From assembly GCF_013694365.1 (NCBI RefSeq), contig NZ_CP059275.1:372001-436000 (forward strand): DNA of 64,000 nucleotides, written 5' to 3'. A program made the position numbers and the translations under genes. Position 1 is the stretch's first letter, and every line of letters starts with the position of its first letter. Of this stretch, positions 7,627 to 15,709 are shown one piece after another. The DNA comes from Limosilactobacillus reuteri. GTDB taxonomy: Bacteria > Bacillota > Bacilli > Lactobacillales > Lactobacillaceae. Under the pieces are notes generated by a model. That model was not told where the DNA came from. It worked only from the letters and a program-made list of their open reading frames with translations, and ran no database searches.

Positions 7627-8313
7627 ATGCGTCGATTTTTAGTAGCACTCTTAGTCACGGGGATGGTTGGAATTAGCGATTATCATGTCTATGCTGATGC
7701 AGATGCGCCTTCCCAACCTTTCCAATCATCATTTTTTAGTCAGGATTCTTCTGATAGTAATGATTTTCAGTTTTCTAATGGCGGCCAACGACCAAATGCA
7801 GAACGGCTAAGAATCCCAGAAAATACACCGACACCGCTTGAAGGATTTAGGTGGAAGAAAAAGAATATTACTATTTACATGGAAACTGCTGATCCAAAAT
7901 TAAAGTGGGCTTTTCGTGATGCGGTCAAAAAATGGAATAAGACGAAAGCAGTTCATATCCGCTGGACTAAGAACGAAGATAAGGCCAATATTATTGTGGC
8001 TGATGGTGATCTAGCACGAAATAATACAGGAAACAATGGTGTTGGCTATACAACATCTGAACTCGGCTCAACCCGGACGGAATATGATCCGACTACGAAT
8101 ACCTTGCATAAGGCAACCTCAACTTTGGACCCTAATCAGTTAGACTATACTAATAAAGAGTTTCGAAGTGAGGTTGCACAACATGAACTGGGACATGCCC
8201 TTGGGTTAGCCCACGCTCCAGAGTATGAGCATAGTGTGATGATCCCACGAAACATCAAAAACGGAATAACTAAAAATGATGCTAAAACGTTAAGAACGTT
8301 ATATCGGGAATAA
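7627..8313 (+). CDS. Secreted matrixin-type zinc metalloprotease
   Basis: A 228-residue protein with an N-terminal signal peptide (about 1-24, cleavage near V-Y-A-D-A) and a Ser/Asp/Gln-rich linker (25-70). The catalytic domain (about 75-228) carries H-E-L-G-H-A-L-G-L-A-H at 186-196, with three zinc His and the catalytic Glu187, and a Met-turn V-M-I-P at 204-207. This is the metzincin signature of M10 peptidases. No hemopexin or anchoring domain is present, so it is probably released or loosely associated with the wall. There is no obvious cysteine-switch propeptide. The substrate is unknown. Confidence 0.88.
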   Translation: MRRFLVALLVTGMVGISDYHVYADADAPSQPFQSSFFSQDSSDSNDFQFSNGGQRPNAERLRIPENTPTPLEGFRWKKKNITIYMETADPKLKWAFRDAVKKWNKTKAVHIRWTKNEDKANIIVADGDLARNNTGNNGVGYTTSELGSTRTEYDPTTNTLHKATSTLDPNQLDYTNKEFRSEVAQHELGHALGLAHAPEYEHSVMIPRNIKNGITKNDAKTLRTLYRE

Positions 8314-8514
8314 ATGCAACTATTTGCGAACTTATGGCGATTTTGGGGAATTGATACGATGAACATTTTTCTGCGCTTTGGTTTTAACCTGCTTGGCTTA
8401 GTGATTGCCTTTGCCGGGTATGCCCTTTATCAACAGTGTGATTGTTGTTTTCAACCGCATGATAAGTTGACAGTCTATTTAAAGCGCCGCGCCAGTCTTA
8501 AATTCACGAAGTAA
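8314..8514 (+). CDS. Small membrane protein, 66 residues
   Basis: A short protein with one clear hydrophobic segment (about residues 23-42, L-G-L-V-I-A-F-A-G-Y), followed by C-D-C-C and a basic tail. A second Met at residue 16 may be the true start. No family is recognised. The Cys-rich turn after the membrane helix could bind metal or form disulfides, but that is speculation. Confidence 0.4.
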   Translation: MQLFANLWRFWGIDTMNIFLRFGFNLLGLVIAFAGYALYQQCDCCFQPHDKLTVYLKRRASLKFTK

Positions 8515-8700
8515 TTGTGTAAAATAGCTGATTCTTCGCGAGATGGTTATTACAAATGGCTCAATCGAAAGCCAAGTCGATATTATAATGAGCAAGCAGA
8601 GTTACTTGAAGCGATTGTAGAGTTAGAAGAAGAACATAATTGGACGCTGGGATATTTAGCGATGACTACATATTCTTTTGGTTGGCGAATTTGTTCCTAA
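8515..8700 (+). pseudogene. IS3-family OrfB, N-terminal fragment
   Basis: The 61 residues from a TTG start include S-R-D-G-Y-Y-K-W-L-N-R-K, typical of the helix-turn-helix region at the start of IS3-family OrfB transposases, then E-L-L-E-A-I and the expected L-G-Y-L-A-M-T-T-Y. After that the frame diverges (S-F-G-W-R-I-C-S) and stops. The DDE catalytic domain is absent. It lies before the OrfA unit, the reverse of the native IS3 order, so it is either from the opposite strand or from another copy. Confidence 0.7.
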
Positions 8701-9057
8701 ATGAGTGGACGAAAGACTGACTTTGAAGAACGACTTACTATCATTGAAGAGTTGATTAAGCATAATGTGAACTACAATTGGGCAGTTGAAAAGTACCATA
8801 TTAGTTACCAACAAGTTTATGGCTGGTATCAAAAGTATCGCAAAAGCGGTAATGACCCAGAATCACTTCGTGATCGCCGAGGCAAAGCTAAGCCAGAAGA
8901 GAAGTGGACGGAAGTTGACCGACTCAAGGCAGAAAATCGCTTATTAAGGGCTCAGCTAGAAAAGCAAAAGATAGAGATTGCGTTCGCAAAAAAATTAACA
9001 GAAATACGCAATCGGGAGGTGAAAAAGGACTCCGGTACCAAGCGATCAAAGAACTAA
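8701..9057 (+). CDS. IS3-family OrfA (helix-turn-helix transposase subunit)
   Basis: A 118-residue OrfA with two helix-turn-helix units (about 8-45 and 50-75, with V-Y-G-W-Y-Q-K-Y) and a leucine-zipper-like helix (about 80-107, starting L-K-A-E-N-R-L-L) that pairs subunits. In a second frame near the 3' end the text reads K-G-L-R-Y-Q-A-I-K-E-L, the usual start of OrfB, so the normal overlapping orfA/orfB arrangement with programmed frameshifting is visible. The DDE subunit is not complete here, so the element is probably inactive. Confidence 0.8.
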   Translation: MSGRKTDFEERLTIIEELIKHNVNYNWAVEKYHISYQQVYGWYQKYRKSGNDPESLRDRRGKAKPEEKWTEVDRLKAENRLLRAQLEKQKIEIAFAKKLTEIRNREVKKDSGTKRSKN

Positions 9058-9068
9058 CAATTGAACTA

Positions 9069-9111
9069 CTCCCACTTAGCTAAACCTACGGTTTAATGCT
9101 TGAAGTGGGAG
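9069..9111. repeat. IS605 right-end hairpin with nested stem
   Basis: The outer stem pairs 9069-9077 with 9103-9111, perfect over 9 bp; the inner stem pairs 9081-9086 with 9090-9095 over a 3-base loop. The position just outside tnpB and close to the element edge fits the right-end hairpin recognised by TnpA. In IS605 elements this region also forms part of the omega RNA used by TnpB. Confidence 0.65.
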
Positions 9112-9184
9112 ATTCTGGAAACATCGCATACTTACCCTACCGATTCTGAACGAACCTTCAAGCAGAGGTTACGACTATTAACCA

Positions 9185-9201
9185 AGGCTCGTCCCGAGCC
9201 T
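9185..9201. repeat. 7-bp hairpin just downstream of tnpB
   Basis: A perfect 7-bp stem with a TCC loop (9185-9191 with 9195-9201), nine bases beyond the tnpB stop on the - strand. It may be a stem of the omega RNA scaffold or a transcription terminator; no long T run follows on the - strand, which favours the scaffold reading. Inference. Confidence 0.4.
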
Positions 9202-9209
9202 AACTTTAT

Positions 9210-9542
9210 CTATCGGATAGCTAATCCTTTTTGCAAGATGACTTGTGCAGCGTTAATATCACGATCTAAATGTTTACCACAGTTTGGACAATCCCACTCA
9301 CGTACCGCTAACCATTCCGATTTATTCAATCCTAACCGATGATTATTCTTCCCACAATTAGCACAAATTTGGCTAGTATATGACGGATTGACCTGAATAA
9401 GCTTTTTACCGTACCAGTCACACTTATATTGCAACATATCTACTAATTTTGACCAGCTAGCGTTAGCGATTGCTCTAGCTAAATGGTGATTCTTCATCAT
9501 TCCCTTAGTATTAAGTTTTTCCAACACAATGATGTCGTACTT
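9210..9542 (-). pseudogene. tnpB: TnpB (IS605 OrfB) C-terminal part, native orientation
   Basis: Read on the - strand, 111 codons end with TAG at 9210-9212. Visible TnpB hallmarks are the start of the last RuvC block (K-Y-D-I-I-V-L-E, whose Glu is a catalytic position), the zinc ribbon C-A-N-C and C-P-N-C, and the final catalytic Asp in D-R-D-I-N-A-A. The N-terminal wedge, REC and first RuvC parts are missing because the block ends at 9544. TnpB proteins are RNA-guided nucleases. The same sequence is repeated, inverted, immediately after. Confidence 0.85.
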
Positions 9543-9544
9543 TT

Positions 9545-9877
9545 AAGTACGACATCATTGTGTTGGAAAAACTTAATACTAAGGGAATGATGAAGAATCA
9601 CCATTTAGCTAGAGCAATCGCTAACGCTAGCTGGTCAAAATTAGTAGATATGTTGCAATATAAGTGTGACTGGTACGGTAAAAAGCTTATTCAGGTCAAT
9701 CCGTCATATACTAGCCAAATTTGTGCTAATTGTGGGAAGAATAATCATCGGTTAGGATTGAATAAATCGGAATGGTTAGCGGTACGTGAGTGGGATTGTC
9801 CAAACTGTGGTAAACATTTAGATCGTGATATTAACGCTGCACAAGTCATCTTGCAAAAAGGATTAGCTATCCGATAG
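9545..9877 (+). pseudogene. tnpB: TnpB C-terminal part, inverted second copy
   Basis: An exact reverse complement of 9210-9542, so the same 111 codons (K-Y-D-I-I-V-L-E to G-L-A-I-R) now read on +. The copy starts at a whole codon and stops exactly at the stop codon; the two bases 9543-9544 form the centre of symmetry. A GTG at 9560 could serve as a start but is internal to the TnpB domain. The exact codon boundaries point to a re-oriented partial gene call, not to a natural inverted duplication. Confidence 0.8.
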
Positions 9878-9878
9878 T

Positions 9879-10154
9879 TGTGTCTGGCGTCCAGCCTTGA
9901 GCCACTTTGGCTTTGATATAAGTTACCTCATCAGTGGGCAATTGAATAGCCTTCCGACCGCAATGAGCCTTGTTTTCACGATAGTGTTGGTAATATTCTT
10001 GGAGCGTGTGGCCGGCGGCCAGAAAGCGATAAACTCGGTAGACGGTTTCTAAGCTCCGGTGCAAAAGTTTGGCAGCCCGGTAGGCTTTTACTCCTTGGTC
10101 ACGAAAATTAGCGATCATCGTTAGTTCGTCTATGGTAAGATGATGGTAGGTCAT
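9879..10154 (-). pseudogene. IS30-family transposase, N-terminal 92 codons
   Basis: From ATG at 10154 the - strand reads M-T-Y-H-H-L-T-I-D-E-L, then a helix-turn-helix (about residues 8-50, with Y-R-A-A-K-L-L-H-R-S) and the C-G-R-K segment near residue 69 that leads into the DDE domain of IS30 transposases. It stops at G-W-T-P-D-T, before any catalytic residue. An exact inverted copy follows at 10244-10519. Confidence 0.8.
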
Positions 10155-10243
10155 TTGTGGTGTCCTTTCTTTTGATGTATGGGTATTCAAAAGTCTACCA
10201 CAAATGGCTTTTTATTTTTCTAACTTAATTTTACAAACCGCGA
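10155..10243 (-). promoter_or_regulatory. IS30 transposase leader with ribosome-binding site
   Basis: This is one of the few stretches of native upstream DNA in the window. On the - strand a G-A-A-A-G-G-A ribosome-binding site (10163-10169) stands 8 bases before the ATG. Further out is an A/T-rich region (10200-10237) that on the - strand begins T-T-T-G-T-A-A-A-A-T-T-A-A-G and is a candidate left terminal repeat. I do not see a clear -35/-10 pair. Confidence 0.45.
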
Positions 10244-10519
10244 ATGACCTACCATCATCTTACCATAGACGAACTAACGATGATCGCTAATTTTCGTGAC
10301 CAAGGAGTAAAAGCCTACCGGGCTGCCAAACTTTTGCACCGGAGCTTAGAAACCGTCTACCGAGTTTATCGCTTTCTGGCCGCCGGCCACACGCTCCAAG
10401 AATATTACCAACACTATCGTGAAAACAAGGCTCATTGCGGTCGGAAGGCTATTCAATTGCCCACTGATGAGGTAACTTATATCAAAGCCAAAGTGGCTCA
10501 AGGCTGGACGCCAGACACA
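10244..10519 (+). pseudogene. IS30 transposase N-terminus, inverted second copy
   Basis: An exact reverse complement of 9879-10154, starting at the ATG and ending on a whole codon without a stop. The next gene's ATG follows at 10520 in the same frame, so an apparent 563-residue transposase-transporter fusion is created. The fusion is an artefact of joining: the transposase half ends where the truncated gene ends, and the transporter half is a complete protein by itself. Confidence 0.8.
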
Positions 10520-11935
10520 ATGGCTAAAGCCGAGAAGAAAATATCAAGTGCATTTATCTACTTCTTCGGATCATTTGGGGGCATCCTATTTGGTTACGAT
10601 ATCGGTGTTATGACTGGTGCCTTACCTTTCTTACAAGCTGATTGGCACCTTGAAAATGCAGCTTCTCTAGTTGGTTGGATTACTTCAGCAGTTATGTTTG
10701 GTGCAATCTTCGGGGGCGCATTAGCCGGACAACTTTCTGATAAGTTCGGTCGGCGGAAAATGATTTTAATGTCTGCAATTGTATTCATGGTATTCTCCGT
10801 TTTATCTGGTGTTTCACCAGACATGGGCGAAGCAAGTGCCTACTATCTGATTATTGTCCGGATGCTTTTAGGTTTAGCGGTAGGGGCTGCCTCAGCGTTG
10901 GTACCAGCTTATATGTCCGAAATGGCACCAGCTAAAGCACGTGGACGTTTATCTGGACTTAACCAAACAATGATTGTTTCTGGAATGTTATTGTCATATG
11001 TTGTTGACTTCCTATTGAAAGACCTTCCTGGTGAATGGGCATGGCGTCTTATGTTAGGATTGGCAGCTGTTCCTGCTTTAATCTTATTCCTTGGTGTTCT
11101 TCGTTTGCCAGAATCTCCACGGTTCTTATTGCGTAAAGGTGATGAAGCCCAAGCGCGGAAAGTTCTTTCTTACATTCGTAAAAATCCAGCTGAGATTGAC
11201 CAAGAATTAGCAAGTATTAAAGAAACTGCTAAAGAAGAGCGACAAGCAAATCAAAAGACAAGTTGGTCAACCTTATTCAGTGGCAAGTATCGTTACCTAG
11301 TTATTGCTGGGGTTGGGGTTGCAGCCTTCCAACAATTCCAAGGTGCAAACGCGATCTTCTACTACATTCCATTAATTGTTCAAAAGGCAACTGGCCAAGC
11401 TGCATCTTCAAACTTAATGTGGCCAATTGTTCAAGGGGTTATCTTGGTTGTTGGTTCCCTGGTTTACATGTGGATTGCTGATAAATTTAACCGGCGGACA
11501 TTGTTAATGGTTGGTGGTGCTGTCATGGGACTTTCCTTCATTCTTCCAGCCGTTATTAATTGGATGATGCCAAATATGAATCCGATGACAATTGTTGTGT
11601 TCTTATGTATCTATGTTGCGTTCTACTCCTTCACATGGGCTCCGTTAACATGGGTGCTTGTTGGTGAAATCTTCCCACTAGCTATCCGGGGTCGTGCCTC
11701 TGGTTTAGCTTCATCATTTAACTGGATTGGATCATGGTTAGTTGGTCTTATCTTCCCAATTATGACGGCAAGTATGCCACAAGAAGCTGTTTTTGCGATC
11801 TTCGGAATTATCTGTATCTTAGGAGTTATCTTTGTTAAGACTTGTGTTCCAGAAACTCGTGGGCACACTCTTGAAGAAATTGAAGAGCAAGGAACAAACC
11901 ATGGTCGAGTAAAGGCCAGCAATCCTGAAAACTAG
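10520..11935 (+). CDS. araE: Sugar:proton symporter, MFS (probable L-arabinose importer)
   Basis: A 471-residue 12-helix transporter of the sugar porter family. Signatures are G-Q-L-S-D-K-F-G-R-R at 70-79 (loop 2-3), P-E-S-P-R-F-L-L near residue 192, the Q-Q-F-Q-G segment of helix 7, and P-E-T-R-G-H-T-L-E-E at the C-terminus. The ATG at 10520 is the right start: upstream frame belongs to a truncated IS30 gene. It stands next to araB, araD and araA, so L-arabinose is the likely substrate, though pentose porters overlap in specificity. Confidence 0.82.
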   Translation: MAKAEKKISSAFIYFFGSFGGILFGYDIGVMTGALPFLQADWHLENAASLVGWITSAVMFGAIFGGALAGQLSDKFGRRKMILMSAIVFMVFSVLSGVSPDMGEASAYYLIIVRMLLGLAVGAASALVPAYMSEMAPAKARGRLSGLNQTMIVSGMLLSYVVDFLLKDLPGEWAWRLMLGLAAVPALILFLGVLRLPESPRFLLRKGDEAQARKVLSYIRKNPAEIDQELASIKETAKEERQANQKTSWSTLFSGKYRYLVIAGVGVAAFQQFQGANAIFYYIPLIVQKATGQAASSNLMWPIVQGVILVVGSLVYMWIADKFNRRTLLMVGGAVMGLSFILPAVINWMMPNMNPMTIVVFLCIYVAFYSFTWAPLTWVLVGEIFPLAIRGRASGLASSFNWIGSWLVGLIFPIMTASMPQEAVFAIFGIICILGVIFVKTCVPETRGHTLEEIEEQGTNHGRVKASNPEN

Positions 11936-13558
11936 ATGAATTTACGTGAAACAGCGACACAAGTAAAAAATGGTCAGGCTTCACTAGGAATTGAGTTAGG
12001 CTCTACCCGAATTAAAGCAGTCTTGATTAATCCAGATTTTGAAACAATCTCTTCTGGGAGCTATACCTGGGAAAACCAATTGAAAGACGGGATCTGGACA
12101 TACCCGCTGGATCAAGTTTGGGAAGGGATTCAAGCTGCTTATGCCAAGATTAAGGCAGATGTCCAAAGTAAGTACCATGTGAGCTTGGATGAAATTAGTT
12201 CAATCGGTGTCAGTGCCATGATGCATGGGTACCTACCATTTGATAAAAATAACCAATTACTTGTTCCATTTAGAACCTGGCGGAATAACATCACTGAGGA
12301 ATCCGCAGATAAGTTAACTGATTTATTTGATTTTAATATTCCACAACGATGGAGTATTGCTCACCTCTACCAAGCAATTTTGAACAAGGAACCGCATGTT
12401 AAAGACATTGATTTCATTACAACTTTAGCTGGTTATGTTCACTGGAAACTTTCGGGTGAAAAAGTTTTAGGAATTGGGGATGCCTCAGGAGTATTTCCAA
12501 TCGATGATCAAACATTAACTTATCGTCAAGACTTTATTGAAAAATTCAACTCATTACCAGAAGTTGAACAATACCCATGGCAACTTAAGAATATTTTGCC
12601 TGCAGTCCTGGTAGCTGGACGCGATGCAGGTCACTTAACTGCTGATGGAGCAAAGTTACTTGATCCAAGTGGGACTTTGCAAGCTGGTAGTTTGATGGCC
12701 CCTCCAGAAGGGGATGCAGGAACTGGAATGGTTGGAACTAACAGTGTTCGAAAACGGACAGGAAATATTTCGGTTGGAACTTCAGCCTTCTCAATGAATG
12801 TGTTAGATGCTCCATTAAAGAAGCTTCACCGTGATATTGATATTGTTACTACGCCAACCGGTGTTCCAGTAGCCATGGTTCATATCAATAATTGTTCTTC
12901 TGATATTAACGCCTGGGTTGGATTATTTAGAGATTTTGCTAATGCAATTGGAGCCAAGATCGATACCAATACGCTTTACGAGACCCTATTTGATTCAACG
13001 GTTCACTCCGACCCAGATGCTGGTGGATTAATTAATTATAGTTATCTTTCTGGTGAAAATATTACCAAGATTCAGGAAGGACGTCCCCTATTTGTCCGTA
13101 CTCCAAATAGTAAGATGAACCTCGCTAACTTCTTCCTTACTCAACTCTATGCAGCATTTGCGCCATTGAAGATTGGGATGGATATCTTACTAAATGAAGA
13201 ACACGTTCAAACCGATGTCATGGTTGCGCAAGGAGGACTCTTTGGGACACCAGTTATTGGGCAACAAGTTTTGGCGAATGCCTTAAATATCCCAATTACA
13301 ATCATGAATACTGCCAGTGAAGGTGGACCATGGGGAATGGCGGTTCTTGCTAAGTATGCTGAGACGTACGGAAAAGAATCCCTAGCAGATTACCTTGACG
13401 AAAAAGTCTTTAAGAATCCAGAAAGTATGACCCTTACACCAGAACCTGCTGGCGTAAAAGGATATGAAAGCTTTATTACTCGTTACCAAGCAGGCTTACC
13501 TGTTGAAGCATTAGCTGGTGATGACATTAAAGAACGTGAAGAGAAAGGGAGTAAATAG
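11936..13558 (+). CDS. araB: L-ribulokinase (FGGY kinase)
   Basis: A 540-residue FGGY-family sugar kinase. The N-terminal ATPase motif G-I-E-L-G-S-T-R-I-K (about 18-27) binds phosphate, and G-D-A-G-T-G-M and G-T-S-A-F-S near residues 261-284 belong to the second domain. Downstream are araD and araA, giving the pathway arabinose to ribulose to ribulose-5-P to xylulose-5-P. Substrate assignment rests on this context; by sequence alone a xylulokinase-like role would be possible. Confidence 0.85.
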   Translation: MNLRETATQVKNGQASLGIELGSTRIKAVLINPDFETISSGSYTWENQLKDGIWTYPLDQVWEGIQAAYAKIKADVQSKYHVSLDEISSIGVSAMMHGYLPFDKNNQLLVPFRTWRNNITEESADKLTDLFDFNIPQRWSIAHLYQAILNKEPHVKDIDFITTLAGYVHWKLSGEKVLGIGDASGVFPIDDQTLTYRQDFIEKFNSLPEVEQYPWQLKNILPAVLVAGRDAGHLTADGAKLLDPSGTLQAGSLMAPPEGDAGTGMVGTNSVRKRTGNISVGTSAFSMNVLDAPLKKLHRDIDIVTTPTGVPVAMVHINNCSSDINAWVGLFRDFANAIGAKIDTNTLYETLFDSTVHSDPDAGGLINYSYLSGENITKIQEGRPLFVRTPNSKMNLANFFLTQLYAAFAPLKIGMDILLNEEHVQTDVMVAQGGLFGTPVIGQQVLANALNIPITIMNTASEGGPWGMAVLAKYAETYGKESLADYLDEKVFKNPESMTLTPEPAGVKGYESFITRYQAGLPVEALAGDDIKEREEKGSK

Positions 13559-14287
13559 ATGTTAGAAGATTTAAAGAAAGAAGTTTATGAAGCAAATATG
13601 CGGCTTCCTAAACTAGGCCTTGTTTCCTTTACATGGGGCAATGTTTCAGGGATTGACCGTGAAAAAGGATTGTTTGTTATTAAACCTTCTGGAGTTCCAT
13701 ATGAAGAGATGAAGCCGGAAGACATGGTTGTTGTCAACTTGGATGGTGAGGTAGTCGAGGGTGACTTGAATCCATCCAGTGATACTCCTACTCACACTTA
13801 CCTCTATAATCACTTCCCAAAGATTGGTGGAGTCGTTCATACTCATTCACCATGGGCAGTAGCGTTTGCAGCTGCACGGATGGATGTTCCAGCAATGAAT
13901 ACCACTCACGCTGATACTTTCTATACTGATGTCCCAGCTGCTGATGCTTTGACGAAGGAAGAAATTGAAGAAGACTATGAAGGTAATACAGGAAAGGTAA
14001 TCGTTCGTTCATTCAAGGAACGGGGTTTGGACTATGAAGCAACCCCAGCGGCATTAGTAATGCAACATGGTCCATTTACCTGGGGGCCAACACCTGACAA
14101 AGCAGTTTATAATGCTAAGGTGTTAGAAGTTGTGGCAGAAGAAGATTATCATGCAATGCAATTAACGCACCAAGACCTTCACTTACCTCAATACTTGTTG
14201 GACAAACACTATTACCGCAAGCATGGTGCGAATGCATATTACGGACAAAATAATGCGCATTCAAAAGATCATGCAGCTCACGCTTAA
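13559..14287 (+). CDS. araD: L-ribulose-5-phosphate 4-epimerase
   Basis: A 242-residue class II aldolase-fold epimerase that converts L-ribulose-5-P to D-xylulose-5-P. Zinc ligands are visible as H-T-H at 94-96 and His170 in M-Q-H-G-P-F; Asp75 in S-S-D-T-P-T-H is the family acid/base. The N-terminal G-N-V-S-G and K-P-S-G-V-P phosphate loops are intact. The length is slightly above the E. coli enzyme because of a His/Ala-rich C-terminal tail. Confidence 0.94.
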   Translation: MLEDLKKEVYEANMRLPKLGLVSFTWGNVSGIDREKGLFVIKPSGVPYEEMKPEDMVVVNLDGEVVEGDLNPSSDTPTHTYLYNHFPKIGGVVHTHSPWAVAFAAARMDVPAMNTTHADTFYTDVPAADALTKEEIEEDYEGNTGKVIVRSFKERGLDYEATPAALVMQHGPFTWGPTPDKAVYNAKVLEVVAEEDYHAMQLTHQDLHLPQYLLDKHYYRKHGANAYYGQNNAHSKDHAAHA

Positions 14288-15709
14288 ATGGATATTAAGA
14301 ATTACGAATTTTGGTTTGTTACTGGTAGTCAATTCCTTTACGGTGAAGAACAATTAAAGTCAGTTGCTGCTGATGCTGAAGATATTGTTAATAAGTTAAA
14401 CGAAAGTGGTAAGTTGCCTTACAAGGTTGTCTTCAAGGGTGTTATGACAACTGCTGAAGGAATCACTAAGTTTATGAAGGAAGCTAACTACAATGACAAC
14501 GTTGCCGGTGTTATGACATGGATGCATACCTTCTCACCAGCAAAGAACTGGATTCGGGGAACTAAGCTTTTACAAAAGCCACTGCTTCACTTAGCAACTC
14601 AATACTTGAACAAGATTCCATATGACACCATTGACTTTGATTACATGAACTTAAACCAATCAGCTCATGGTGACCGTGAATATGCTTACATTAACGCTCG
14701 TTTACAAAAGCATAACAAGATTGTTTACGGCTTCTGGGGAGATGAAGAAGTTCAAGAAGAAATCGCTGACTGGCAAAATGTTGCGGTTGCTTACAACGAA
14801 AGCTTTAACATTAAGATTGTTCGTTTTGGTGATACAATGCGGAACGTTGCCGTTACTGAAGGTGACAAAGTTGAAGCCCAAATGTTCCTTGGCTGGACTG
14901 TTGACTACTGGCCAGTAAGTGACTTAGTAGAATATGTAAATGGTATCAGTAAAGAAGAAATTGATGCTGCTTACAAGGACTTAGCAAGTCGTTATGAAAT
15001 GGTCCAAGGTGATAATACTAAGGAACACTATGAACACTCAGTTCGTTACCAACTTCGTGAATATCTTGGTTTGAAGAAGTTTATGGATGAAAAAGGCTAC
15101 ACTGGCTTTACCACCAACTTTGAAGACTTGCATGGCCTTGAAGAATTACCTGGGTTAGCTGCTCAATTATTGATGCGTGATGGCTACGGCTTTGGTGCTG
15201 AAGGTGATTGGAAGTCTGCCGGAATGGATCGCTTATTGAAGATTGCTGCTGATAATGTTGCTACTGCCTTTATGGAAGACTACACATTAGACCTTCGTTC
15301 AGGTCACCAAGCAATTCTTGGTTCACACATGCTTGAAGTTGACCCAACAATTGCTTCAGATAAGCCACGAGTTGAAGTTCACCCATTAGACATTGGTGGT
15401 AAAGATGACCCAGCACGGTTAGTATTTACTGGTCGTGAAGGTAAGGCTGTCGATGTTACCCTTTCATACTTCAACGATGGTTACAAGGTTATTGGTTACT
15501 CAGTTGATTGTCATAAGCCAGAAGCTGAAACGCCTCATCTTCCAGTTGCTAAGCAGTTATGGACACCAACTGTTGGCTTAAAGGAAGGTGCTGAACGCTG
15601 GATGCATGCTGGTGGTGGTCACCACACAATCTTGAGTTTCAGTTTGAAACCACAACAAATTAAAGATCTTTTCGGAATGTTAGATGTTAAAGTTGATTTT
15701 ATTGAATAG
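14288..15709 (+). CDS. araA: L-arabinose isomerase
   Basis: A 473-residue L-arabinose isomerase, full length. It starts with the conserved [12 protein letters not shown] and contains M-T-W-M-H-T-F-S-P, the G-F-G-A-E-G-D-W-K segment with a metal-binding Glu, and G-S-H-M-L-E-V; the C-terminal A-G-G-G-H-H-T supplies the last metal-site His. It converts L-arabinose to L-ribulose with Mn2+ or Co2+. Codon bias is strong, suggesting high expression when induced. Confidence 0.96.
   Translation: MDIKNYEFWFVTGSQFLYGEEQLKSVAADAEDIVNKLNESGKLPYKVVFKGVMTTAEGITKFMKEANYNDNVAGVMTWMHTFSPAKNWIRGTKLLQKPLLHLATQYLNKIPYDTIDFDYMNLNQSAHGDREYAYINARLQKHNKIVYGFWGDEEVQEEIADWQNVAVAYNESFNIKIVRFGDTMRNVAVTEGDKVEAQMFLGWTVDYWPVSDLVEYVNGISKEEIDAAYKDLASRYEMVQGDNTKEHYEHSVRYQLREYLGLKKFMDEKGYTGFTTNFEDLHGLEELPGLAAQLLMRDGYGFGAEGDWKSAGMDRLLKIAADNVATAFMEDYTLDLRSGHQAILGSHMLEVDPTIASDKPRVEVHPLDIGGKDDPARLVFTGREGKAVDVTLSYFNDGYKVIGYSVDCHKPEAETPHLPVAKQLWTPTVGLKEGAERWMHAGGGHHTILSFSLKPQQIKDLFGMLDVKVDFIE

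Larger units (their letters stand above)
9058..9544 (-). mobile_element. IS605-family element end with tnpB 3' part
   Basis: A non-coding-unit block holding the downstream end of an IS605-type element on the - strand: the 3' part of tnpB (9210-9542) and a structured right end (9058-9209). The tnpB frame is still open at 9542, where the block ends, two bases before an exact inverted copy begins. This is what an assembly contig ending inside a repeated element would look like. The block's outer edge abuts the OrfA gene. Confidence 0.75.
9878..10243 (-). mobile_element. IS30-family element 5' end, native orientation
   Basis: This block contains the first 92 codons of an IS30-type transposase on the - strand (9879-10154) plus its 89-base leader (10155-10243). 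The gene is cut off at the block's left edge. The leader includes a ribosome-binding site and an A/T-rich outer part that probably holds the element's terminal inverted repeat. Like 4985-5703 and 9058-9544 it is an insertion-sequence end, consistent with a contig start inside a repeat. Confidence 0.7.

Noticed and set aside
9210..10519. Long palindromes as cruciforms, replication origins or invertible switches
   Set aside because: The arms end exactly at codon and gene boundaries and contain only truncated transposase genes; no recombinase or origin features accompany them.
10244..11935. A 563-residue fusion of an IS30 transposase N-terminus with a sugar transporter
   Set aside because: The first 92 codons are an exact inverted copy of the truncated transposase just before it, and the transporter is complete from its own ATG at 10520. 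The fusion arises from joining a stop-less partial gene to the next one.
13788..14012. Antisense frame within araD that looks vaguely transposase-like (H-Q-S-L-G near its end)
   Set aside because: It overlaps a fully conserved gene on the other strand with all zinc ligands in place; the resemblance is short and due to chance.
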